Of a stretch of 64,000 nucleotides of DNA, positions 52,267-61,613 are shown piece after piece; within the stretch, counting starts at the first letter, position 1; each line of letters opens with the position of its first letter. The notes below the pieces were generated by a model. That model worked only from the letters and a program-made list of their open reading frames with translations. It did not search any database and was not told the origin of the DNA. The translations under genes were made by a program, and so were the position numbers. The stretch comes from CBDANO01 sp965197665. Lineage in GTDB: Bacteria; Chloroflexota; Dehalococcoidia; Lucifugimonadales; UBA3495. The stretch lies in contig CBDANO010000003.1 in NCBI GenBank assembly GCA_965197665.1, positions 124,001 to 188,000 of the forward strand. Reading direction: 5' to 3'.

Positions 52267-53211
52267 CTACTCGGCCTCCGCCTTGGCTTGGCGCATAACT
52301 TGGACCAGTTCTTCCACGCTGGCGGCCGAGCGTTGCAGGGCGGCAGCTTCCGCCTCGGTCAAGCTGATCTCGATAACTTGCTCTATCCCGCCGGCCCCCA
52401 GCTTAACGGGGACGCCGACACAGAGGCCGTTAATGCCGTACTCGCCTTCCAGGTAGGCGCAGCAGGGCAAGACCCGCTTCTTGTCCAACAGGACGGCCTC
52501 CACCATCTGGGTGATGGCGGCGGAAGGCGCGTAGTAGGCGCTGCCCTCTTTCAGCAGGGCCACGATTTCGCCGCCGCCCTGGCGGGTGCGCAGGACCAGT
52601 TGATCGACTTTCTCCGGGGCCATCAACTCGGTGATTGGTATGCCTCCCACGGTGGTATAGCGTACCAAGGGCACCATGTCGTCTCCGTGGCCCCCCAGCA
52701 CCAGGGCCTGCACGTCCTCCACGGAAACCTGCAATTCCTGGGCAATGAAGGTCCGAAAGCGGGCCGTATCGAGGACCCCGGCCATGCCGAATACCCGGCT
52801 GGGCGGGAATTTGCTGCTCTCGAACACGTTCTGGACCATAGCGTCCAGCGGATTGGTTACGGCGATGATGATGCAGTCCGGTGAGTAGTTGACCACTTCC
52901 TGGGTGACGGAGGAGGTGATCTTCATATTGGTCAAGAGGAGGTCGTCCCGGCTCATGCCGGGGCGGCGGGCAATGCCCGCGGTTATAACCACCAAATCTG
53001 AGCCGGCGGTGTCTTCGTAACCGTTGCTGCCAATGATGTTGGCGTCGGTGCCCAAGACGGGGCCGGCTTCCAGCATGTCCAGCCCTTTACCCTGGGGCAG
53101 GTCTTCGATCACGTCCACCAGAACCACGTCGGCGTAGCCCAACTGGCTGATGCGCAGGGCGGTAGTGGCCCCCACGTTTCCGGCGCCTACTACCGTTACT
53201 TTGCTTCGCAT
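52267..53211 (-). CDS. mdh: Malate dehydrogenase (LDH-like type)
   Basis: 314 residues. NAD-binding V-G-A-G-N-V-G-A-T near residue 8, substrate-binding R-R-P-G-M-S-R (Arg83/Arg89-like; the Arg pattern marks malate rather than lactate), N-P-L-D near 121 and the catalytic His in G-G-H-G-D-D-M-V-P near 174. It lies 22 bp downstream of isocitrate dehydrogenase on the same strand, so the two citric-acid-cycle enzymes probably share a transcript. Confidence 0.95.
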   Translation of the reverse strand: MRSKVTVVGAGNVGATTALRISQLGYADVVLVDVIEDLPQGKGLDMLEAGPVLGTDANIIGSNGYEDTAGSDLVVITAGIARRPGMSRDDLLLTNMKITSSVTQEVVNYSPDCIIIAVTNPLDAMVQNVFESSKFPPSRVFGMAGVLDTARFRTFIAQELQVSVEDVQALVLGGHGDDMVPLVRYTTVGGIPITELMAPEKVDQLVLRTRQGGGEIVALLKEGSAYYAPSAAITQMVEAVLLDKKRVLPCCAYLEGEYGINGLCVGVPVKLGAGGIEQVIEISLTEAEAAALQRSAASVEELVQVMRQAKAEAE

Positions 53212-53233
53212 CTGGTTAGTGCTCCTTGTGTTG

Positions 53234-55462
53234 CTAGATTGAGTCCACGATGGCGTTCAGAGTAGCGCTGGGGCGCATGGCTTTGGCGGCCATCTCGTCG
53301 TTGGGGCGGTAATAGCCGCCGATATCGACTGGCTGTCCCTGGGCGTCGTTGATATCCTGAACAATTTTGTCTTCGTTGTCGGTCAACTGCTGGGCCACCT
53401 CGGTAAAGCGGGCTGCCAACTCGGGGTCTTGGGTCTGCCTGGCCAGCATTTCCGCCCAGTACAGCGCGAGGTAGAAATGACTGCCCCGGGTGTCCAGTTC
53501 ATTCACCCGGCGCGATGGGGAGCGACGTTGTTCCATATGCTCCCCAATCGCTTGGTCCAATGTCTCAGCCAAGAGTTTAGCCTTGTAGCTCTTAAACACC
53601 TCGCTGCAATGCTCGAAGGATGCGACGAGGGCGCAGAATTCACCCAGGGAATCCCACCGCAAATGGCCCTCCTCGAGGAACTGCTGCACATGCCTGGGGG
53701 CCGACCCGCCAGCGCCTGTCTCAAACATCCCGCCGCCTTTAAGCAGGGGGACGACCGAAAGCATCTTGGCGCTGGTGCCTAACTCCAAGATGGGGAAAAG
53801 ATCGGTCAAATAATCACGCAACACGTTGCCGGTAACGGAAATAGTGTCCTGGCCGGCCCGGCTCCGGGCTATCGTGAACCGCATCGCATCGATAGGGGTC
53901 ATTGTGCGAATGTCCAACCCGGTCGTGTCGTGGGTGGACAAATATTGGCCCACCTTCTTGATCAGTTCTGCGTCGTGAGCCCGGGCCGGGTCCAACCAGA
54001 AGATGGCCGGGGCGCCGGTAAGCCTAGCCCGATTGACCCCAAGCTTGACCCAGTCTTTGATCGCCGCGTCCTTAGTCTGGCACATCCGGAAAATATCGCC
54101 TTCCTCGACGCTCTGTTCCATCAGGGTCGCCCCGGACGCGTCCACCACCCGAATCGTCCCGTTGCCAGGGGCTTTGAAGGTCTTGTCGTGAGACCCATAC
54201 TCTTCGGCCGCTTGGGCCATCAGGCCGACGTTGGCGACACTGCCGATGGTGGACGGATCAAAGGCGCCATGCTTCTGGCAGTCTTCTATAACCGCCTGAT
54301 ATAGCGTCGAATAAGAGCGATCCGGAATCATCGCGATAGTGTCGTGCAACTCGTTATCGGGACCCCACGTGCGGCCGCCATCACGAATAATCACCGGCAT
54401 AGATGCGTCGATGATCACATCGCTTGGCACGTGCAGATTGGTGATGCCCCGGCTAGAGTTCACCATCGATAGTTCCGGGCGCGCGCTGTAGACCGCCTGG
54501 ATATCCGCCTCGATTTCCGCTCGTTTGTCCTTGGGAAGAGATTGAATCTTTGTGATGAGTTCAGCCATTCCGTTGTCAGGGTTCACCCCGATCTGATCCA
54601 GATCATTTGCGTATTTGGTCAACAGGTCGTGGTAGTAAACCGACACGCAATGGCCGAAAATAATTGGATCTGACACGCGCATCATGGTCGACTTCAGATG
54701 CAGCGAAAGCAACACGCCGTCAGCTTTGGCCTTTGCCATTTCTTCAGCGTAGAAATCGCGCAACTCCCGCACGTTCATCACGGCACAATCTATAATTTCA
54801 CCAGCTAACAAGGGGATAGCGGTCTTGAGCACGGTGGCATTCCCGTCGCGGGCCACAAATTCGATCACCGCCGACCCCGCTGCCCCGATTGTCAACGCCT
54901 GTTCACTACCGTAAAAATCCCCCTTCCTCATGTGGTCGACGCGGGTTTTGGAGACTTCGGGCCAATCCTGCATCATCCGATGGGGATTACGTTTGCCGTG
55001 CTCCTTGACAGAGTTGGACGACCGGCGGTCGGAGTTCCCTTGCCGCAGGACTGGGTTCACCGCGCTGCCTAGCACCCTGGAAAAGCGCACTTGGAGTTGG
55101 CGTTCTTCCTCGGTCGCTGGATCGTCGGGGTAGTCGGGAACGTCATATCCCTTGTCCTGCAACTCCTTGATTGCCCCTTTTAGCTGGGGAATGGAGGCGC
55201 TGATGTTGGGCAGCTTGATGATGTTGGCCGCCGGGTCCTGGGATAGCTCACCCAACATGCCGAGATAATCGAGGATTCTTTGCTCGTCGGTCAGATTGTC
55301 GGGGAAATTGGCGATAATGCGGCCAGTCAATGAGATATCCCAGGCCTCCAACTCGATATCGGACCCCTTGGTAAAGGCCCGGAGAATCGGCATCAACGAG
55401 TGGGTGGCCAAGGCCGGAGCTTCATCAATTTTGGTATAAATAATCCTGGCTTTTTCCGGCAC
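53234..55462 (-). CDS. icd: NADP-dependent isocitrate dehydrogenase, monomeric type
   Basis: 742-residue monomeric IDH, the length typical of that family (start MPEKARIIYTKIDEAPALAT; S-S-N-S-V-K near residue 148; T-M-M-R-V-S-D-P-I near 263). It oxidises isocitrate to 2-oxoglutarate with NADP. By eye its base composition is lower in GC (near 50-55%) than both neighbours, which could mean transfer from another lineage. Transcribed with mdh. Confidence 0.95.
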   Translation of the reverse strand: MPEKARIIYTKIDEAPALATHSLMPILRAFTKGSDIELEAWDISLTGRIIANFPDNLTDEQRILDYLGMLGELSQDPAANIIKLPNISASIPQLKGAIKELQDKGYDVPDYPDDPATEEERQLQVRFSRVLGSAVNPVLRQGNSDRRSSNSVKEHGKRNPHRMMQDWPEVSKTRVDHMRKGDFYGSEQALTIGAAGSAVIEFVARDGNATVLKTAIPLLAGEIIDCAVMNVRELRDFYAEEMAKAKADGVLLSLHLKSTMMRVSDPIIFGHCVSVYYHDLLTKYANDLDQIGVNPDNGMAELITKIQSLPKDKRAEIEADIQAVYSARPELSMVNSSRGITNLHVPSDVIIDASMPVIIRDGGRTWGPDNELHDTIAMIPDRSYSTLYQAVIEDCQKHGAFDPSTIGSVANVGLMAQAAEEYGSHDKTFKAPGNGTIRVVDASGATLMEQSVEEGDIFRMCQTKDAAIKDWVKLGVNRARLTGAPAIFWLDPARAHDAELIKKVGQYLSTHDTTGLDIRTMTPIDAMRFTIARSRAGQDTISVTGNVLRDYLTDLFPILELGTSAKMLSVVPLLKGGGMFETGAGGSAPRHVQQFLEEGHLRWDSLGEFCALVASFEHCSEVFKSYKAKLLAETLDQAIGEHMEQRRSPSRRVNELDTRGSHFYLALYWAEMLARQTQDPELAARFTEVAQQLTDNEDKIVQDINDAQGQPVDIGGYYRPNDEMAAKAMRPSATLNAIVDSI

Positions 55463-55937
55463 TTTCCTCTCCGTAGGAAATAGATTTCACTGGCCGCTAC
55501 CAGTTGTCAAGAGATGTTTGGCCACTGACCGGACCATTCCCTTTTTATGGGGCTACCCGCGCCAAAGTCCAGCCGCCGGACTACTGTTCCGGAGTCATAA
55601 CCCTGACTAGTTGCTCTTCCAGTACCTGCCCTAACTTCGCCTTGTTTGCTTCGATTTCCAGCCCTTGGGTCAATTTTATCTTTTTACTGCCTTGAAGCTT
55701 CTTCAATAAGTCCCGAGGCAGGGGGCCGTTGGGCCGCTTCGACTGAGATTGTGGATGCTCCGAAGGGATTTTCGCGGTCTGCTTTTCCCGGCCAGCATAT
55801 CTGCCGAGGCTTCCCTTGGCTGACAGACGTAATTATACAGCCCAACCTATTGATGGCATAGCCCCGAAGCCTCCGGCGCCGCTGTTGCCTACTGAGGCTC
55901 CGTATCCTCAGCGGCTTGGTTGGTGTTGTGTCGGGAT
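55463..55937. other. 475-bp gap with an unclassified reverse-strand frame
   Basis: Between the IDH and DUF255 genes. The only coding-like content is the minus-strand frame at 55581-55826, listed separately. The rest shows no gene. Confidence 0.5.
55581..55826 (-). pseudogene. Protein-like frame without a usual start codon
   Basis: An open minus-strand frame ends at TAG 55581-55583 and reads about 82 residues of hydrophilic, Lys/Gln-rich protein (...S-K-R-P-N-G-P-L-P-R-D-L-L-K-K-L..., ...E-E-Q-L-V-R-V-M-T-P-E-Q). There is no ATG, GTG or TTG at its front (stop just upstream of 55832; the first candidate is CTG 55826). It may be the tail of a broken gene or start from a rare codon. No family recognised. 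Confidence 0.35.
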
Positions 55938-57980
55938 TTAAGCACCCAACTGCGCGGCCAGGGCCTCGGCCTCGACGACGGGCAATTGGCAGGCATAGTT
56001 TTGGCAGACGTAGGCCGTGGGTCTGCCGTCGATCATGCCGCGGTCTTGCAGCAGGGGCAATGGGCTGTCCCCGCCTCCGGTTGGAGTCCCCACCACCACC
56101 TTGTTGGGGATGAAACGACTAAATACGGTATCCAGGAGGCGTTGCGTGGCCGGGTCGTGCCGGGGGCCGATGATGGCTATTTCCTTTGGGGTCGATACGT
56201 AGAAGTCCAAGGCGGACAACCAGTGACCGGTGCCTCCGGGGGCCCGTACCATGAGATCGTGGAGGGCGCGCAAAGGTGTCGTTGCCTTTGCGGCGTAGTC
56301 TTGGTTGCCGGTGACGACCGCCAGCCGCAGCAGCAGGTCGGCGGCTACCGAGCCGCCGCACGGCTGGGCGTTGTCGAACACGTCGCGGGGCCTTATGACC
56401 AACGATTCGTGGTCGGAGCCGGTGTCGTAGAAGGAGCCGGCCGTTTCGTCCCAGAAAAGATGAATCATGGAGTCGGCCAAGGCGGAGGCCTGTTCGAGCC
56501 AGTGGGGTTCGAAGGTGGCCTCGTACAAAGCAAGGAGGCCGTCGGCGACGAAGGCGTAGTCCTCCAAATACCCCAAGAGCTTGGCCCGGCCCTGCCGGTA
56601 AGTGCGCAGCAGGCGGCCTTGGGGCATCATAGTTTCCAGCAGGAAGGCGGCGTTTTTGACGGCGGCGTCGAGATAGTCGCTGCGGTCCAAGGCCACGGCG
56701 GCCTCGGCGAAGCTGCGAAGCATCAGGCCGTTCCAGGAGGCCAATACCTTGTCGTCGAGCAAGGGGTGTACTCGCCGGTCCCGGACCTCCCGCAACGCCG
56801 TCTTGGCGGTTCGGACCATGGCCTCGAACTGTTCCCGGTCCACCCCTTGTTCCCGGCAAAAAGAGTCCGGGTCTTGGGGTACGTTGAAGATGGTCTTTCC
56901 TTCGAAGTTACCGGCGTCGGTTAGGCCGAAGTAACCGCCGATGAGATTGCCGTTTCCTTCACCCAGCACCGACTGGACTTCCAGAGGGGTCCAGACGAAG
57001 AACTTGCCTTCCTCGCCTTCGCTGTCAGCATCCTGGGCGGAGTAGAAGCCGCCAAGGGAGTCCGTCATCTCCCGGAGGACGTAGTCCAGGGTCTCTTCGG
57101 TGATACGGCGGTACAAAGGCCGCCCGGTAACCAGGTGGGCGTGTAGGTAGAGGCGGGCCAGCAATGCGTTGTCGTAGAGCATCTTTTCGAAGTGGGGGAC
57201 GAGCCAGTAGGCGTCGGTGGAGTAGCGGTGGAACCCGCCGCCGATCTGGTCGTAGATGCCGCCGTAAGCCATCTTATCCAGGGTTAGCTCCACCATCTCC
57301 AAGGCCCGGGGGTTGAATCCCCGGTTGTGGTAGCGAAGGAGCAGTTCCAGGGTCATGGGTTGAGGGAACTTGGGGGCAGTGCCGATGCCGCCGTTTTGGT
57401 AGTCGAAGCCGGACGCTAGGTTGGAATATGCTTGGTGAAGCACTTCCACGGTGAGGGGGTTGCGACCGCTTTGCACTTGGCCGGAGCGGCCCATCTGGGA
57501 AGCAAGCTGTTGAGTCGCCCGGTCGATCTCGCCGCGCTGGTCTCGATAAGCCTTGGAGATGGTTTCCAGCAAACGGGGAAATCCGGGCATATTGTGGCGG
57601 TCCACCGGGGGGAAATAGGTGCCCCCGTAGAAGGGTTTTCCTTCGGGAGTGAGGAAGACGGTCATGGGCCAGCCGCCGCTGCCGGTCAGCATCTGCACCG
57701 CTTCCATGTACACCGCGTCCAAGTCGGGGCGTTCCTCCCGGTCCACCTTGATGTTGATGAAATCCCGGTTCATCAACATGGCTATGGACTCGTTTTCGAA
57801 GGACTCCCGCTCCATGACGTGGCACCAGTGGCAGGCGGAGTAGCCTATGCTGAGGAGAATGGGCTTGTCCTCGGCTTTGGCCCGCTCCAAGGCCTCATCT
57901 CCCCAAGCGTACCAGTCCACGGGGTTGTCGGCGTGCTGTAAGAGGTAGGGGCTGGTTTCGTTTATCAGGCGGTTAGGCAT
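55938..57980 (-). CDS. DUF255 thioredoxin-domain protein (YyaL/spermatogenesis-associated 20-like)
   Basis: 680 residues. N-terminal thioredoxin-like DUF255 domain with C-H-W-C-H-V-M-E near residue 50 and the start N-R-L-I-N-E-T-S-P-Y-L-L-Q-H-A, followed by a six-hairpin glycosidase-like domain. Length and motifs are normal. Substrate unknown. Its start overlaps the stop of the GIY-YIG gene by 16 bp. Confidence 0.92.
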   Translation of the reverse strand: MPNRLINETSPYLLQHADNPVDWYAWGDEALERAKAEDKPILLSIGYSACHWCHVMERESFENESIAMLMNRDFINIKVDREERPDLDAVYMEAVQMLTGSGGWPMTVFLTPEGKPFYGGTYFPPVDRHNMPGFPRLLETISKAYRDQRGEIDRATQQLASQMGRSGQVQSGRNPLTVEVLHQAYSNLASGFDYQNGGIGTAPKFPQPMTLELLLRYHNRGFNPRALEMVELTLDKMAYGGIYDQIGGGFHRYSTDAYWLVPHFEKMLYDNALLARLYLHAHLVTGRPLYRRITEETLDYVLREMTDSLGGFYSAQDADSEGEEGKFFVWTPLEVQSVLGEGNGNLIGGYFGLTDAGNFEGKTIFNVPQDPDSFCREQGVDREQFEAMVRTAKTALREVRDRRVHPLLDDKVLASWNGLMLRSFAEAAVALDRSDYLDAAVKNAAFLLETMMPQGRLLRTYRQGRAKLLGYLEDYAFVADGLLALYEATFEPHWLEQASALADSMIHLFWDETAGSFYDTGSDHESLVIRPRDVFDNAQPCGGSVAADLLLRLAVVTGNQDYAAKATTPLRALHDLMVRAPGGTGHWLSALDFYVSTPKEIAIIGPRHDPATQRLLDTVFSRFIPNKVVVGTPTGGGDSPLPLLQDRGMIDGRPTAYVCQNYACQLPVVEAEALAAQLGA

Positions 57981-58483
57981 TGGGGCTCCCTGTAATGGTC
58001 GATAATGTCCTGTGCTATTTCTCTATGCGTGGGTTGGGATTGGTGGAAGTGGATTTCCGTCTGGTGGGCGGGCCACTGACCATATTTCTGACGAATCAGA
58101 TAAACTACTTCCGCTTCGACTATCTCAATTTCCCTCTTGGTTTTGGTATCCCCTTCCACCTGCAGCCAGACATCAACATCGGAGCTTTGAAAGTTTCGTC
58201 GCCAATCGTAGCCGTAATACCCGTGCTCACCAATGGCATTGAAACCGCGGCGCAGTCGTTCTTTCACTCGTTGTTTTGTCTCGCCCACGTATAAGGGTTT
58301 TTTACCTATAGAAATTATATATATCTTTGGTACTTCCTTGGACGCCTCACCAGAAAACTTGGAGTCCCCATTGGGAGCAAGGACAGATTTGATCTTTCGA
58401 GAGTCAAAAGTAATCTTGTAAGTGAATAGGCCTGACAGTTCCATCGGTGTCCACTCCTCTACTCTTCTGCGCAAGACTTCCAT
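57965..58483 (-). CDS. GIY-YIG domain protein
   Basis: 172 residues. The middle has the GIY-YIG core (I-Y-I-I-S-I-G-K-K-P-L-Y-V-G-E-T, about residues 54-69, then an Arg-rich helix), with a Glu in the position of the metal ligand further on. N- and C-terminal parts are not recognised. By eye the gene is lower in GC than its neighbours, so it may be acquired. It begins 3 bp after the HicB-like gene and overlaps the DUF255 gene. Confidence 0.65.
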   Translation of the reverse strand: MEVLRRRVEEWTPMELSGLFTYKITFDSRKIKSVLAPNGDSKFSGEASKEVPKIYIISIGKKPLYVGETKQRVKERLRRGFNAIGEHGYYGYDWRRNFQSSDVDVWLQVEGDTKTKREIEIVEAEVVYLIRQKYGQWPAHQTEIHFHQSQPTHREIAQDIIDHYREPQCLTA

Positions 58484-58486
58484 GCC

Positions 58487-58747
58487 TCACACACTTACGG
58501 CAACTGTTGCCATGCTGGGTGCGGGTTCGCTGCCGGGGGCAAACTCGCAAGACTCAATCCCTTCCGGCACAGGATCCCCGTACTCAAGCATCACTTCCAG
58601 CATCATCTGCGCTGTGTCTTGAATAGCTTCCAAGACGTGCTCAAGCGGGTAACAGGAGAGCGCGCAGCCGGGGAGCATAGGTACTTCTGCGAACCAGGAT
58701 CCGTCCTCATCCGGCTCCACGTTAATGGGCAGGAGGTACGTTTTCAC
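58487..58747 (-). CDS. HicB-like antitoxin-fold protein
   Basis: 86 residues from GTG 58747, with GGAGA upstream. The strand pattern L-P-I-N-V-E-P-D-E-D-G-S-W-F-A-E-V-P and L-P-G-C-A-L-S-C-Y-P-L-E-H-V-L-E-A-I is that of the HicB/UPF0150 fold. It overlaps the thrS stop by 4 nt (GTGA). No HicA-type partner is seen; it is an orphan HicB-like protein. Confidence 0.75.
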   Translation of the reverse strand: MKTYLLPINVEPDEDGSWFAEVPMLPGCALSCYPLEHVLEAIQDTAQMMLEVMLEYGDPVPEGIESCEFAPGSEPAPSMATVAVSV

Positions 58748-60498
58748 TTCGCCATCTCCTGATTCAACCGTTCCAGGAAATCCTCCAAGGGTATGGCGCC
58801 CAGGTCTTCCCCATTCCGTTGGCGGACGGCCACGGCACCGGCTTGCATCTCCCGGTCGCCGACGACCAGCATGTAAGGAATTTTTTGAAGCTGGGCGTGG
58901 CGAATCTTGAGGTTCATTCTTTCTCCCCGGGCGTCCACCTCGGCCCGGAAGCCGGCGGCGTCCAACCGGCTTTGGACTGTCTCGGCATACTCTTGGTGGC
59001 GGTCGGCGATGGGTATGACGGTGGCTTGGACTGGGGCCAGCCAGAGGGGGAAGGCCCCGCCGTAGTGCTCGACCAAGACGCCGAGGAAACGCTCCATGGA
59101 GCCGAGAATCGCCCGGTGGACCATGTAAGGGCGGCTGCGTCCTCCCGCCGCGTCCTGGAAGGTCAAGTCGAACCGGTCCGGCAGGTTGAAGTCGAACTGG
59201 ACGGTAGTGCACTGCCAGGCGCGGCCCAAGGCGTCGGTGATCTTGACGTCGATCTTGGGGCCGTAGAAAGCGCCGCCGCCCTCGTCGACCTCGAAGGATA
59301 GATGACGCTGTTCCAAGGCGGAACGCAGGGAGTTGGTGGCGTGCTCCCACATTTCGGGGTCGCCCACGTACTTTTCCGGCCGGTTGGACAGGGATATAGC
59401 GTAGTCGGCGAAATCGAAGGCATCGAGGAGGTCGAAGGTAAGGTCGAGGACGCCGCCGACCTCGGCTTCCACTTGATCAGGCCGGCAAAAGATGTGGGCG
59501 TCGTCTTGAGTAAAGCCGCGGACCCGCATGAGCCCGTGGAGCACGCCGCTGCGCTCGTAACGGTAGACGGTACCCAACTCGGCGAAACGGAGGGGCAACT
59601 CACGGTAGCTTCGCAGGGCCGAGCCGTATATCTTTATGTGGAAGGGACAGTTCATAGGTTTGAGGAAGTATTCTTGCTCGTCCACTTCGACGGGGGCGTA
59701 CATACTCTCCCGGTAAAAGTCGAGGTGTCCGCTGGTCTGCCACAACTGCCCGCGGCCAATATGGGGCGAGTAGACGACGTCGTAGCCCCGGCGGTAGTGA
59801 ATGTCCCGCCAGAAGTCTTCGATGAGGGTGCGCACCCGGCCGCCCTTGGGGTGCCACACGATCAACCCAGGGCCAATGTCGTCGTGCACGCTAAAGAGGC
59901 CCAATTGCCGGCCCAAGGCCCGGTGGTCCCGTCTTTCGGCCTCTTCTAAACGGGACAAGTGGGCGCTGAGTTCCGCTTCGCTTTCGAAGGCCGTCCCGTA
60001 TATCCGCTGGAGCATAGGCCGGTTTTCGTCGCCCCGCCAGTAGGCCCCGGCGATGCTGAGCAGCTTGACCGCCGCAATGTCGGCGGTGTTCGACACGTGG
60101 GGGCCCTGGCAAAGGTCGACGAAATCGCCGTGGCGGTAGATGGACAGGGATTCGGTCTGGGCAAGACCTTGGATTATTTCCAGCTTGTACGGCTGGTCGG
60201 CAAAGAGGGCTCTCGCTTCCCCGTAGCCAATCTCTTCCCGGAGGAAGGGATGTTCATCCCGGATGGTCTGGAGCATCAGCTTTTCGACCCGCTCCAAGTC
60301 CTCGGGTGTGAAGGGGGCGGCAACGTCGAAATCGTAGTAGAAGCCGGTTTGGGTGGGCGGGCCGATGGCGATCTTGGCGTCTGGGAACAGTTTCAGCACT
60401 GCGTCGGCCATGACGTGGGACGCGGAATGGCGCAACCGGTGGCGAATGACATCAGTGGGTGTGGCGGCTTCGGACTCGAGGGCGCCGTGGTCTAGCAT
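58744..60498 (-). CDS. thrS: Threonyl-tRNA synthetase lacking the TGS domain
   Basis: 584-residue class II synthetase. The N-terminus begins directly with the editing domain (R-H-S-A-S-H-V-M-A near residue 25; usual ThrS has a TGS domain of about 60 residues in front). Catalytic motifs: motif 2 R-Y-E-R-S-G near 310, zinc ligands Cys in M-N-C-P-F-H near 281 plus His in Q-D-D-A-H and a later His, and motif 3 G-S-M-E-R near 472. All look intact, so it should be active. Confidence 0.95.
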   Translation of the reverse strand: MLDHGALESEAATPTDVIRHRLRHSASHVMADAVLKLFPDAKIAIGPPTQTGFYYDFDVAAPFTPEDLERVEKLMLQTIRDEHPFLREEIGYGEARALFADQPYKLEIIQGLAQTESLSIYRHGDFVDLCQGPHVSNTADIAAVKLLSIAGAYWRGDENRPMLQRIYGTAFESEAELSAHLSRLEEAERRDHRALGRQLGLFSVHDDIGPGLIVWHPKGGRVRTLIEDFWRDIHYRRGYDVVYSPHIGRGQLWQTSGHLDFYRESMYAPVEVDEQEYFLKPMNCPFHIKIYGSALRSYRELPLRFAELGTVYRYERSGVLHGLMRVRGFTQDDAHIFCRPDQVEAEVGGVLDLTFDLLDAFDFADYAISLSNRPEKYVGDPEMWEHATNSLRSALEQRHLSFEVDEGGGAFYGPKIDVKITDALGRAWQCTTVQFDFNLPDRFDLTFQDAAGGRSRPYMVHRAILGSMERFLGVLVEHYGGAFPLWLAPVQATVIPIADRHQEYAETVQSRLDAAGFRAEVDARGERMNLKIRHAQLQKIPYMLVVGDREMQAGAVAVRQRNGEDLGAIPLEDFLERLNQEMAK

Positions 60499-60699
60499 AT
60501 TTCAACCTGTGATGAAAGCTTGATGACGGGCGGCATTTGCGGAAAGGTCCCGCCGCTCCGGGCCATTGGATAAGCGCCTGCAGGGTATAGTACACCGGCC
60601 CCGCTACCGGAAGGGCCGGGGGCCAGGCATCATTATAGCGTATACCGGCGGCCAGCAACGATTGGGGGCCGTTAAACTATTGAATAAACTACCGGGGCA

Positions 60700-61317
60700 T
60701 CACGCCAGCTCGGTAAATAGCCCGCGCCACTGCCGCGCCCGAATGCACGCCGTCAGGCGCTCCCGAATGCTAACGAGGTAGGTAGCAGTGACCAGGACGG
60801 TTAAGGACATGCAAAGGGCGATCAAATCGGCGCTCTGCCGGGTTGCCAGCAGCAACGAGTTCAACAGTACGAACCCGAAGGCGGCGCCTAGGACCACGTT
60901 GCGGACCGCGGCCATTATCAGAAGGGTTGGGGCCAAGGCGATGAGAGTCAGCATGGGGACCAAGGCCAAGGATACGCCGAATATGGCGGCCGCTCCCTTG
61001 CCCCCGCGGAAGTTCAGGAAGGCGGGCCAGTTGTGGCCGGCCACCAGAAAAGGGGTGGTCAGGAAGATGGTCCAGCCGGGAACGCCGACCAACCCCGGCA
61101 CCACCACGGCCAGCGCCCCCTTGCCGGCGTCGGCCAGTAGGACCAGAACGCCGCCCCATGGGCCTACCTGCTGATAAGTGTTGAGGGCACCCACGTTGCC
61201 GGAGCCAACATCGCGGATGTCTATTCCTCTGGCTAGGCGGGCCACGATGTAGCCGGTTGGGACCGACCCCAGCAAATAAGCTCCAAGTCCCAGCAAAATG
61301 GCTGAGGTCCAGTGCAA
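60700..61317 (-). CDS. plsY: Glycerol-3-phosphate acyltransferase PlsY
   Basis: Membrane acyltransferase for phospholipid synthesis. 205 residues from TTG 61317, chosen because AAAGGAG lies ten bases upstream; a longer frame from GTG 61350 would start inside a dispersed repeat and include the ribosome binding site. Seven hydrophobic helices; G-S-V-P-T-G-Y near 17, G-S-G-N-V-G-A-L-N near 38 and G-H-N-W-P-A-F-L-N-F-R-G-G-K-G near 94 are the PlsY signatures. Confidence 0.9.
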   Translation of the reverse strand: MHWTSAILLGLGAYLLGSVPTGYIVARLARGIDIRDVGSGNVGALNTYQQVGPWGGVLVLLADAGKGALAVVVPGLVGVPGWTIFLTTPFLVAGHNWPAFLNFRGGKGAAAIFGVSLALVPMLTLIALAPTLLIMAAVRNVVLGAAFGFVLLNSLLLATRQSADLIALCMSLTVLVTATYLVSIRERLTACIRARQWRGLFTELA

Positions 61318-61350
61318 GGGCGCTATTCTCCTTTCGTAAGAGTCCCCCAC

Positions 61351-61394
61351 GCCGGTTGAGACCGGCCCCGCGGAGGATGAAAATGGTATTTTCT
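61351..61394. repeat. Dispersed palindromic repeat upstream of plsY (inverted copy)
   Basis: GCCGGTTGAGACCGGC at 61351-61366 is the reverse complement of the palindrome at 25918-25933; the flanking GGATGAAAATGGTATTTTC also matches that copy in reverse. Confidence 0.75.
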
Positions 61395-61613
61395 GAGGAA
61401 ATGCCCAGCGTGGGGCAAGAGTAATGAGGTTGAAGCTAAAGATTGGGTACCTTGCGTTATGATATCACTCGATGCCGCAATCATAGCTATCCTGACGTGC
61501 AATCTCTTCAGGCCGGGAATAGGTCCGGATTTCGAATTCATTTGCTATAATCGATTACACAAGATCGGCAGTATACTAATCTACTCATGAAGTCGGGAAG
61601 GGTTGAATAAGCT

